Below, one piece after another: positions 1 to 7,734 of a stretch of DNA of 12,128 nt. The stretch is from Dimargaris cristalligena (taxonomy: Eukaryota; Kickxellomycota; Dimargaritomycetes; Dimargaritales; Dimargaritaceae), in NCBI GenBank assembly GCA_027576995.1, contig JANBQC010000742.1:1-12128 (forward strand). Reading direction: 5' to 3'. The position numbers and the translations under genes were made by a program. Each line of letters starts with the position of its first letter. Position 1 is the first letter of the stretch. The notes under the pieces were generated by a model, which made no database searches, was not told the origin of the DNA, and worked only from the letters and a program-made list of their open reading frames with translations.

Positions 1-77
1 CACCTAGAGGTACCTACCGTCCTCTAGCTGCTTTCTTCCCTTACTTCCAGTTTTATTATTTTATAAGCCTTAGTATT
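1..77 (-). repeat. Left copy of a 77-bp perfect inverted repeat
   Basis: Bases 1-77 are the exact reverse complement of 4222-4298, without a single mismatch. Identity stops at base 78. The repeat begins at the very first base of the window, so its outer limit is unknown. The other copy covers the last codons, stop and 3' noncoding DNA of element 1, so this copy is best read as a piece of the same 3' region in opposite orientation, or as an assembly overlap. A small hairpin lies inside it: CTAGAGG and CCTCTAG separated by 10 bases. Confidence 0.93.
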
Positions 78-845
78 CCAACAGATAATTCCTGTAAGCC
101 ATCCCACCACAGGTCAAGTTCCATATTAAAACAGCCATTCACAATGGCTCTATTTCCCTGGTGACAGTGGCATCAATCAGCTACTATGCACTGTAATATT
201 TGGATATTGCATCACTAATGACACCACAGAGGAGTATGTCTACTCCCTCTCCCTTCAAGAAGACTTGGTGCAGTTGTCGCCTGGGTTAACCACTCTTAGT
301 CCATCAAGAGTTTTGGGGGTAGGCTTCTAACGGTAGGCGGGGCATTGGACACGGCCAAGTGGGCTACTAGCGTTAGGTACGGCAGCAATACTAACTAGAT
401 AAGGGAAGCACAAGATGTAGGTGAGGTCCGTGCACTAAATGCACACTTACTAGTCAGTATGAGGGGTGAGCGTATATAGAGTTTATGGGGAGTAAACTAT
501 TGGGGGTAAGAATAAGCTGGGGTGCTAACCGGACCCAAAGGGGGCCCAGTTATATATACGCGGGGGACAACTCCAAAGGGGAGGTCCTGAAGGGGGAACT
601 ACTTAATGCTAACAATAAGGTGGACCAGCTGGTCCTCGGCTGGGCGGGCTTCCATGGGAATTGGAAGGCACTAAGATCACCTGTGAGTGATTAGTGTGAA
701 CTCCGGGAGGCCCGGGCAGTAGGGGGATATCAATGATGCTTGGCCTTATTAGGGCCGGGGGTATAATATGGCATTATACGGCCTGGTATGACGGCAGTCA
801 TATTGTTGGGATTAGGACAGATTAGGAGGGGCAACAGTAGTAACC
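78..845. other. Unassigned G-rich, CpG-rich stretch
   Basis: No recognisable gene, RNA or LTR is seen here. From about 290 to 845 the plus strand is rich in GGGG runs and CpG, unlike the C-rich, CpG-poor pol that follows. The plus frame at 485-694 is open for 69 codons and is in the same frame as the zinc knuckle at 965, with four stops between. It could be a badly decayed gag, but no gag motif is visible and the composition changes near 845. Unrelated DNA of another origin is equally possible. Confidence 0.5.
753..783. repeat. Imperfect hairpin
   Basis: GTATAAT and ATTATAC form a perfect 7-bp stem around the 5-base loop ATGGC. GGCC on both outer sides extends the stem past a bulge of four G. 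It lies in the unassigned G-rich stretch and no function can be assigned. Confidence 0.55.
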
Positions 846-892
846 ACAAGTCTAGTTCATACTCCACCCAGGAGTGCTGAGGTCTGGCTAGA

Positions 893-1099
893 TGTCCAAA
901 CAACTCTCAGGCGAGATCACTGAGTTCACCCAACAAGCCAGTAACCCCCAGTCCAGTGGTCACATGTTTCAAGTGTCAGATGCAACACCACTATGCACCG
1001 AGTTGTCCCAAGAAGAACACCCCCAAGACACCACACACCCCAGCTACCAACATTCAAGGTATGCAAGTGGTTAATGAAGTCGGCTCTATTGAGGAGAAC
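893..1099 (+). pseudogene. Gag C-terminus with CCHC zinc knuckle (element 1)
   Basis: This is the nucleocapsid end of a Gag polyprotein, which in such elements binds the genomic RNA inside the particle. The diagnostic motif is at 965-1006, CFKCQMQHHYAPSC, which fits C-x2-C-x4-H-x4-C exactly. The preceding stretch is rich in Ser, Pro and Thr, as is usual before retroelement zinc knuckles. The following residues are Lys/Pro/Thr-rich and lead into the protease. There is a TGA stop upstream at 878-880 and a TAG at 1100-1102 in the same frame. The main capsid part of Gag was not recognised. A start codon at 892 belongs to another frame and would miss the motif. Confidence 0.8.
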
Positions 1100-1138
1100 T
1101 AGATCATTGAGATGCCTATTATTGTCTGAGATATTTAA

Positions 1139-1489
1139 ACTTTTGGTTTCTTGGATACTGGTACCTCAAAGTCTATTATTCTTGAGGCCTTCTGCCATGA
1201 ACATTATATCCCGGTTACACCTGCAACTGGTGTTATCCAGGGTTTCACCATGGCCATGACTCAACCCCAAATTGGTATTACGGGCCCCATCAAGGTTAAA
1301 TGTAGCTCACATACTGCTAGTGTTTCATTTGAAGCTCTCCAGGACTTTAAAGGATCTTCCATTATTATTGGGAGAGATAGCTTTCAATACTTAGGTATCA
1401 ACATCACCGGTCTTCCCCACACTTATCCAGCAACACATCCTCAGATTATGGATGAGGTAACCCCACTTATTTCCCCCAATAAACTCTAG
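1139..1489 (+). pseudogene. Retroviral-type aspartic protease (element 1)
   Basis: The protease would cleave the Gag-Pol polyprotein as a homodimer. The catalytic D-T-G, followed by TSKSI, is encoded at 1154-1168 just after a hydrophobic run (FGFL). About 70 residues later comes IIIGRDSF, matching the hydrophobic-Gly-Arg-Asp segment typical of Ty3/Gypsy proteases. The size, roughly 100 residues, fits the family. Stops TGA 1127-1129 and TAA 1136-1138 lie just upstream and TAG 1487-1489 just downstream, all in the pol frame. The open part here was long enough to look like an independent small gene, but it is one domain of the broken polyprotein. Confidence 0.85.
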
Positions 1490-2547
1490 ACCCGGCCATT
1501 TGGTGATAAGCACATCAACTATATGAGAGCCAAGGAGTCTATCCTAGCTAACCTACAAGAACTCCTTGACAAGAATGAGGCTATCAGTCCTCATGAGCCC
1601 TATCCAATTCCCGAGGCTGAGATTAGTCTTCCTACACCACCAGGATAGGCAATATATAGATGTCAGTATCTGATTCCACACAAGCTCCAGCCCAAGGTGA
1701 ACAAGCTGATTAACCAGTGGCTCACTGACAGTATCATTAGGATTGCACCTATTGACTGTGCATTCAATACTCCTATGTTCATCATCCCCAAAAAAGATGC
1801 CTAAGGCAATCTCACTGACATCCAACCATACCATGACTACCAGCTACTGAACCAGATGCTCCCTGATGATTCCTTTCCCCTGCCCCTCATTGCAGATATT
1901 TTCAACTCTTTATCTAGGGCAGCCTACTTCTCCACTCTTGATCTCAAGTCAGCCTACCACTGGTTCCCGATTGTCCCAGCCAACCAGCACAAGACTGCTT
2001 TCACCTGGAATGGTATCCAGTATGACTTCCACTGAGCCCTGTTTGGCCTCAAGAGCCTCCTGTCCAAGTTCCAGAAAGTGATCCAATGGCTTTTGCATGA
2101 TTTACCCTTTGCTATTCCATTTATGGATGACATTATGGTGTTTTCACTGACCCCTGAAGACCACTAAGACCACCTATTGCAAGTACTCGAGAAACTCAAT
2201 GAGGCATGGCTCATTCTCAATAGGCCCAAGTGTCACTTTATCAAGACTGAGATCAAGCTCCTAGGCTTTTGAATCAATGTGCAAGGCATGCATGTTAACC
2301 CTGGCAAGATCAGTATTATCAGGGACTGGCCCACTCCAACAACCACCAAACAGCTCCAGCATTATTTGGGTTTCTTCAACTACTTCAGGCAACACATACC
2401 CATGGTTTCCAAGCTCACAGCTCCACTTGATGCCCTGCAAACCAGTGACAACCTCAAGGCAGTTTGGACCCCGGAACATAGTACCATTTTTGAGCAGTTC
2501 AAGGCCATCTTGTATTTGGCCCCTTCACTGACCTTTCCTGACTTTTC
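1490..2547 (+). pseudogene. Reverse transcriptase domain (element 1)
   Basis: This RNA-dependent DNA polymerase would copy the element's RNA into cDNA in the particle. Seen in order: an N-terminal segment with IPHKLQPKV, the MFIIPKKDA block, the catalytic Asp block STLDLKSAYHWFPI, the FGLKS region, and FMDDIMVF at 2120-2143, which carries the two active-site Asp (family usual: [YF]xDD). The thumb and connection follow with LGFFNYFRQHIP. Stops at 1646, 1802, 2033, 2165 and 2270 break the frame. Several match positions where Arg is usual, consistent with CGA becoming TGA. Catalytic residues are kept despite this. It continues in the same frame as the protease. Confidence 0.92.
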
Positions 2548-2971
2548 AAAGCCCTTCTGTATTGCCACAGATGCATCTAATAAAGGCATTGGTGCTGTCT
2601 TGTACTAAACAGCTGATGGTGACCCCAACTCCACAGACATCAAGTTCAATTCCTTTCCAGCAAGAAGTCTCACTGCCTCCGAGAGAAATTATAGTGCCAC
2701 TCAACAAGAGCTCCTGGCTGTTATCTTTGCTCTTTGAAAGTTTCACCATTATGTCTGGGGTACCCATTTCACATTACTCACTGATCACAAGGCTCTAACA
2801 TACCTCTACTCCCAGAAGGTTTTGAACCCCATGTTGATCTCCTGGTCTGAGATTCTCTTTGATTATGATTTTGCTGTTATCCATTGCCCTGGTATTGAGA
2901 ATATCCTCCCTGACCACTTGTCTAGATTTTTTGCCTCTTCAGAGGGGGGTGAGGCTCTGCCTACCATTTAA
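2548..2971 (+). pseudogene. RNase H domain (element 1)
   Basis: RNase H would remove the RNA strand during reverse transcription. The acidic catalytic positions can all be located: Asp in ATDASNKGIGAVL, Glu in ATQQELLAVIF, Asp in LTDHKALTYLY, and Asp in ILPDHLSRFF, the usual final block. Three in-frame stops lie inside or at the end: TAA 2606-2608, TGA 2735-2737 and TAA 2969-2971. The first two sit where Gln and Arg respectively would be unsurprising. The domain follows the reverse transcriptase directly in the same frame, as in Ty3/Gypsy pol. Confidence 0.9.
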
Positions 2972-4094
2972 ACCCTTACTGTTTCCAATAAGCCTACAGC
3001 CGAGACTGTAGCCCTCATCTTACCTGATGAGCACCTCCAACCTGGTATTGTTGAGCGCAATCACTTACGAGGCCACATTGGTATTACTGCAACTGTTGTA
3101 GCTATTCATCAAGACAGTTTTGACTGGCCCAACCTGCGATCAGATGTTGCCAATGTACTCAAACAGTGTTTGCCCTGCCTTTGATTCAACAACCATTGAA
3201 TAATTCAAGAAACTACCAAGTCCATTACTGCAACAAAACCTTTTGATCATATTGCCATTGACTTGGCTGGCCCTTTCCATTTCCAAGGCTAACAATACCT
3301 TTATGTTTATCTTAATTGATATACACACTAGATTTGTTATCCTTCAAGGTATCCCTGACAAGACTATGGTAACTATTGCCAAGACCCTTCTGGATATTTT
3401 CCTCCTAGTTAGTTTCCCCAAGATCATCCAGTCTGACAATGGCACCAAGTTTGTCAATAAGCTTATTACTGAGTTCACCAAGTATACCACCATTGACCAC
3501 AGACTAATCACCCCTTACTATCCCCAAGCTAATGGTGCTACTGAAAGAACTGTCCAGACTGCCAAGAGTATCATGGTCAAACTCATTTATGGAACTAAGT
3601 ACCAATGGGACCTTGTTCTACCTTTTGTCCAGTACTGTATCAACACCAAGGTCACCAATAGGTACAAGATGACACCCTTTTTAGTCTTCTTTGGATGTCA
3701 GCCTAACCAGCTTCAAGAACACCAAACAGCCACCAAAGTACCCAAGAGACTCACTACTAAATACCTACAAGAACTCAACTAGTACATCTAGTTCATGATA
3801 AACACCCTGTTCCCTGCAGTCACTGATATCACCACCATCACCAATTCCAAGGCCAAGAGTAAGGATACTCTGCCTGTTTCCATTGAGCTCAAGAATGGCA
3901 TGTATGTCATGTTCTGAGGTCCCCTGCACAAAACCTCCACTGAAGCTTGATTCCAAGGACCCTTCAAAGTAATCAATCAGACCAAGGCCAGTACCTATGT
4001 TCTCCAGGACATTGATGGTAAACCCCTCCCTTGCAGCTATCATTCCAGTTCCCTCTACGCCATTTCTGACCAGCCCCTTTTCAATGACCTTTCT
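2972..4094 (+). pseudogene. Integrase with zinc-binding and GPY/F-like modules, frameshifted (element 1)
   Basis: Integrase would join element cDNA to the host chromosome. The N-terminal HHCC zinc module is seen as HLRGH (about 3062-3076) and CLPC (about 3167-3178). The catalytic core has Asp at 3260 (IAIDLAG), Asp at 3435 (SDNGTKF) and Glu at 3543 (ATERTVQ). The last two are separated by exactly 35 residues, the canonical D,D-35-E. An indel at about 3275-3290 moves coding from one plus frame to another. Upstream stops include TGA at 3182 and 3197. Downstream, FQGPFKVINQ followed by YVLQD marks a GPY/F-like module, interrupted by two TGA codons where Arg and Trp would be expected. The core from 3243 to 3782 is still open. 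Confidence 0.9.
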
Positions 4095-4229
4095 CATGAG
4101 GTTGAAGCTATCCTGCAATACAAAAAGGTCAAGGGCAAGCTACTCTATCTCATTAGATGGAAGAACTATAACCCTACTGAGGACTCCTGGGAACCCACTA
4201 AGAACTTTGATAATCCTGTTAAATACTAA
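4095..4229 (+). pseudogene. C-terminal chromodomain of pol (element 1)
   Basis: Chromodomains at the integrase C-terminus are known to steer chromoviruses to marked chromatin, often methylated histone H3. Seen here: HEVEAIL, then KGKLLYLIRWKNY, then EDSWEP, a complete fold of about 45 residues ending at the TAA at 4227-4229. Of the three aromatic cage positions of HP1-type domains, Trp and Tyr are present in RWKNY, but the first is His rather than Tyr. Several fungal chromovirus chromodomains are known to lack one cage aromatic, so this may be ancestral. The last two codons and the stop lie inside the inverted repeat 4222-4298. Confidence 0.9.
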
Positions 4230-4298
4230 GGCTTATAAAATAATAAAACTGGAAGTAAGGGAAGAAAGCAGCTAGAGGACGGTAGGTACCTCTAGGTG
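4222..4298 (+). repeat. Right copy of the 77-bp perfect inverted repeat
   Basis: This is the exact reverse complement of 1-77. It begins inside the last codons of element 1 pol and runs into the 3' noncoding region, including a purine-rich run (about 4251-4268). It is not placed at an element boundary, which argues against a transposon terminal inverted repeat. Confidence 0.93.
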
Positions 4299-4510
4299 GT
4301 TAGTTTTATTGAGTTGTAATTTCTGTAGAGTGAAATATAACTGGCTAACATGAATGATCTCATGATAGCAGAATAAACTAATGTAATTTGGTAAAAATAG
4401 GATAGAATACAGAATACTTAGGAACATATTCTTCAACAGATCCAACTACTATTACCAACTACTGGAAGCAAGTCCAGCCCACTGAGTAGTTTTCTCCCTT
4501 GTTTAATTCT
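4299..4510 (+). other. 3' noncoding region of element 1
   Basis: About 210 AT-rich bases lie between the inverted repeat and the polypurine tract. No reading frame or motif is recognised. An untranslated region of this kind between pol and the 3' LTR is normal. Confidence 0.6.
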
Positions 4511-4522
4511 GGGAGGGAATGA
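4511..4522 (+). other. Polypurine tract of element 1
   Basis: GGGAGGGAATGA lies directly before the TG of LTR A. In LTR retrotransposons such a purine run escapes RNase H and primes plus-strand DNA synthesis. Its position marks LTR A as a 3' LTR of a plus-strand element rather than a solo LTR. One T interrupts the run. Confidence 0.7.
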
Positions 4523-4591
4523 TGTGGTGAACTTACCAAATTTTTACCTACTTTTATTTTTTATCCAGTTTTCGCACTTATTGGATGTACG

Positions 4592-4738
4592 CCCCTGGCG
4601 AGTGAATGAGCCCCTGCCCCTGCCCCTGACGAGTATAGTCATTTTTCTACCATTTTCATTATTATCTTCTTTTTCCTATTATTATATTTTATACCCTTGA
4701 CTGTGATGCACCCCTGCCCCTGGCCCAACTGCACCCCT
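4592..4738 (+). promoter_or_regulatory. CCCCT motif array in U3 of LTR A
   Basis: CCCCT occurs at 4592, 4611, 4617, 4623, 4711, 4717 and 4734, all upstream of the TATA box, and once more at 4975. Copies at 4611-4627 are 6 bp apart, and 4717 to 4734 is 17 bp. CCCCT is the core of the yeast stress response element bound by Msn2/Msn4-type zinc fingers. A role here is inferred, not shown. Confidence 0.45.
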
Positions 4739-4963
4739 ATTCAAATAATAGCTAATAATAGCTTTCTCCCTTTCTTTTTTTTCTTGTATTATTTCATATT
4801 GAATTTATTAGTTACCCAAGTATTACTAATCCTTTGTAATGACTAATACCATTATCTGGGAACTCCCTTCCCTTTCCCTCTGCTTAGTCATCCAATGTTC
4901 TGGGACCTTCCCTCCATTTCTCTATTATCTATCTATCTTTTATTTTAGGCTTCCTCTTTCAAG

Positions 4964-4970
4964 TATAAAT
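4964..4970 (+). promoter_or_regulatory. TATA box of LTR A
   Basis: TATAAAT lies about 115 bp before the LTR end and is kept in LTR B (minus strand, 9923-9929). Transcription would start shortly downstream. Confidence 0.65.
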
Positions 4971-5043
4971 ACTCCCCCTTGCTGCCACCTCTTGGAACAG
5001 TAAGTCTATCATCACCCTTCCCCTTTTTATCATCTTTCTTTCT

Positions 5044-5049
5044 AATAAA
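5044..5049 (+). terminator. Polyadenylation signal of LTR A
   Basis: AATAAA lies 36 bp before the LTR end and about 80 bp after the TATA box. It is kept in LTR B (minus strand, 9845-9850), as expected for the R region. Confidence 0.6.
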
Positions 5050-5085
5050 GTTCAGTTTTCAAGGATTTGAGTTTAGTTCTTTACA

Positions 5086-6345
5086 GTGGTCAATTATCAT
5101 AGCTTTAATATCATCATTGACTTTGACAACCTATAACTTCATCAATAATGGACAGAAAAGTATATAGAAGTATAATTTGGAAAGCTGAAGGAAAAGAGAA
5201 TCAGCTAGCATAAAAAAATAAAATAACATTGATAACCCCGGACTGTTCCCATTAAAATAACTTGTCAATTATCTGGGGACCTTGAATTCATTCAAAGTAT
5301 GGCTTCTTCTTGGATTGGTAATGTGTACTGGGGCTTACGCGGCCTCTGGCCAGCTGACCACAGCAGAACACTATCATGGGGGGCTTAATTTGGAGTGCCC
5401 AACCTGTAGCTACTATAGTGCATTGGTATAGTGACAGATTAAATACTATTATGCAGGCTTAGTTGTACCCTGTAGATCCCAAGGTGCGCTGAGCCAGGGG
5501 GATGGCTTTTAGATGGCAGTGCTGTCACAGTGTGGTAGTGTTAAGCCACAAATAGAACAACAAAAATATATCAAAAGGGCAGGGTAGCTTCTCTAGGTAA
5601 ACTGGTTTATCACTCAGATAAAAATTCAATATATAATACTTTTAATAAAAGACCAGTTTAAACTAAGTAAATGTCATACTAGTTTATAAGCTCAAGAGGA
5701 CCATTTCCTTGGCATCTACAACTTTTAAAAGTATATAAAATCTAAGAAATCCAAAGTAATAGTAATGGTGGTTTATTGTATAGTAAAATATAGAAGAAAA
5801 TTGGTATCCAAACATTGATATAAAGCAAATGACATACATAAAAAAAAGAGGGGAAAAAGTTTCCTATTTATAGAATAATATGTACACTAATACATCCCCA
5901 ATCACTTGCATGAGTGTGCTAATTATTTGCATGTATAGCCCAATTGAGTGCATCAATGGTGCATATCTTATCTAAATAATGCCAAGACTTTTGGCTCTAT
6001 AGCCAAGAATACCAAGCTATCCTTAGTATAAGGTACAGAATTTTTAAAGCCAGTAAGCATACAGTGAACTTGTATAACTAATAAAAAAGAAAAGGTGGAT
6101 TCATAAAGTAGAACTAATATAGTAGAGGATAGGAATAAAATCAAATAACCACTAATAATCAAGCATGAATATACATATCCATTTGTAGGGATAGCATATA
6201 TTCACTAATAGAAATATAAATAAAATTGAAGGAAAAAGTTGTATGGAAAGAATGGGTTAAAGGGGAGGGGAAAAAAACTGGTTATACCAGAAAAAAAGCC
6301 ACTTCATACCCTGTATAATAATAATATTAGTAATATAATTAGTGT
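5086..6345. other. AT-rich unassigned region between the two elements
   Basis: No convincing coding frame, RNA gene or second LTR was found. Base composition falls to mostly A and T, with a slightly more GC-rich patch at about 5230-5540. The 3' LTR of element 2 should lie here if the element were complete, but I found no match to the LTR-end sequences at 11299-11500. A short inverted pair, AAACTGGT and ACCAGTTT (near 5599 and 5650), is the only local structure noted. The region may be host intergenic DNA or decayed element sequence. Confidence 0.55.
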
Positions 6346-7734
6346 GGCTTATAGGGGGACAGTACATCTTGCCACAGCAGGTTTAGGGAGGATTTTGACA
6401 GTTACAAGGATGCCCTCTTCATACCTTCTCCTTGTAATATGCTCATTTATTTTCTCCATGGCTCACTTTTAGACTCTGGCCCTACATTCTTCTGCTTGGG
6501 CCATCACCCACTCTGCTATGCCTGCCGGGTTGTTCTTGTTGTCTGGATGCAGCCATCAGTGGGTCTCTTCAGTGATAACTTGAGCCCCTTGTATTATGGC
6601 CCAAGGTGTCAGCCCAGTGTGTGGATCTGGCAGTAGGGTGTGTGCCATTGTTATCTGTTGTAAGTATTATATCCAGCTGCCTTGAGTGCTGTTTTCCATT
6701 AAGCACTTTCTCAGAGATTGCTTCAATAGCCCTATGTACCATTCTGCCAGTTTTGCTATGGGCCAATACTTTGATGACTGAATGTGGATAATTCCCCGTC
6801 CTTGTAAGTACTCTTGGAATGCATTGGAGACAAATTGTGGTCCATTATCACTTGTGAGGTGAGTGGGTTTACTAAATATCCTAACCCAGTTATTATCAAT
6901 TACTTCTGTAATTTCCTTCCCAGTTGCTTGTAGGATTGGTATAGCCTGGTAGAAGTGGCTATTGGCATCTGCAATAATTCAGAATTGTGATTCCTCATCA
7001 TCTCTAATAGAGCCTACATATCCCAAGTCTATGTAGAGGTGTTTCCCGGGCTATTGCTGGTTGTAGGTTGTGGATTGAGGTGTATTTTGGGTAGTTGGGA
7101 TTGCATTAATCTGGCAGGTATGGCAGGCCCGGGTATAAGCATTGATTGTGTTATATAGGTGTGAGTGTAATAGCTTTGTTCAGGCATAGGCCAGGAGACA
7201 TTCTTGACCTGGATGGCAGAGATCATGGTGCCAAGTTTTAATGGCTTCTCTCATCTTGAGTGTGGGGGCTAAGGGAGCCCAGATCCCCATTGCTCCTGCC
7301 AGTCTTCATCTTTTAATTGACCCCAATAGACCATCCTTGAAACTCATATCACAGACTTCAGTAAAGAATCTATCATCATGCCCCACTTTGAGATCTCAGC
7401 CCTGACATAATTGTATCCATTTGTTTAGCTGTTCATCCACTTGTTAGTCTTCTGGGGTAAGGGACTAGGTCCATGCCAATGGTATTGCTGCTCTTAGGAA
7501 TGATTCCCCTGGAGGCTGGCTATCAGGTTGGTGGTCTAGTTTGTCTTCCTCATTGGAGGAGAAGGATAGGTCAATAGTGTCTCCCTCATTATCTGATTTA
7601 AGGAATTCCCCAGTACTTATGTTGTCATCAGTATCTGGATTGTGGTTGAGACTAGTGCTATTGTTGATGGTGATGAGAGGTGTTTGGAGGGCTGTAATTG
7701 TCAGGCCTGGCTCCCCTTTTATTTTCCTAGGTCA
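6346..7734 (-). pseudogene. Integrase with N-terminal linker (element 2)
   Basis: This is the integrase of element 2. After an acidic, Ser-rich linker (about 7560-7700) comes a segment resembling the usual pre-zinc part, with DRFFTEVCDMSFKDGLLGSI. The zinc module follows: HDLCH at 7213-7227 and CHTC near 7115-7130. The core keeps Asp at 7029 (YIDLGYVG), Asp at 6849 (SDNGPQF) and Glu at 6744 (LAEWYIG). Asp to Glu spacing is 34 residues instead of 35, apparently one residue lost in the YWPIAK segment. The C-terminus has an Arg-rich patch and GILVTVKILPKP, then fades near 6346. Several TGA, TAA and TAG codons interrupt it. All of this is in one minus frame from about 7989 on. Confidence 0.88.

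Larger units (their letters stand above)
893..5085 (+). mobile_element. Element 1: degenerate Ty3/Gypsy chromovirus with 3' LTR
   Basis: The order zinc knuckle, protease, reverse transcriptase, RNase H, integrase, chromodomain defines a chromodomain-bearing Ty3/Gypsy element. Coding is in one plus frame to about 3280 and, after one indel, in a second frame to the stop at 4227. About fifteen in-frame stops interrupt it. The end is marked by a polypurine tract directly before LTR A. The 5' LTR and the main body of gag are not found, so the element is 5' truncated, or its gag has decayed beyond recognition in 485-890. The start given is only where homologous coding first becomes recognisable. 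Confidence 0.9.
4523..5085 (+). repeat. LTR A, 3' LTR of element 1 (563 bp)
   Basis: It begins TGTGGTGAAC and ends GTTCTTTACA. It matches 9809-10401 on the other strand over its whole length with scattered differences and repeat-number changes. It contains a TATAAAT box, an AATAAA signal and eight CCCCT motifs. The five bases before it (AATGA) and after it (GTGGT) differ, so it has no target duplication of its own, as expected for one LTR of a longer element. Both ends are fixed by comparison with LTR B, whose target duplication is intact. Confidence 0.92.

Noticed and set aside
892..1074. ATG-started plus frame of 60 codons
   Set aside because: It lies in a different frame from the CCHC zinc knuckle, which covers the same bases.
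1553..1834. Open minus-strand frame of 93 codons
   Set aside because: Antisense of the reverse transcriptase N-terminal part.
3765..4118. Open minus-strand frame of 117 codons opposite the integrase C-terminus
   Set aside because: It is the antisense of integrase and chromodomain coding whose motifs are clear on the plus strand; the minus translation has no recognisable domain.
893..4229. Alternative genetic code with reassigned stops
   Set aside because: TAA, TAG and TGA all occur, at positions expected for different residues, together with frameshifts; decay explains this better.
1..4298. Cut-and-paste DNA transposon with 77-bp terminal inverted repeats
   Set aside because: The right copy sits inside the pol stop and 3' noncoding DNA of a retroelement, there is no transposase, and a target duplication cannot be tested on the left.
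4518..5090. LTR A as a solo LTR
   Set aside because: Flanking pentamers AATGA and GTGGT differ, and a polypurine tract directly precedes it, so it is the 3' LTR of element 1.
5968..6162. Hydrophobic minus-strand frame after pol, resembling a membrane or envelope protein
   Set aside because: The hydrophobicity follows from AT-rich codons; it has no signal peptide, cysteine pattern or link to pol beyond frame coincidence.
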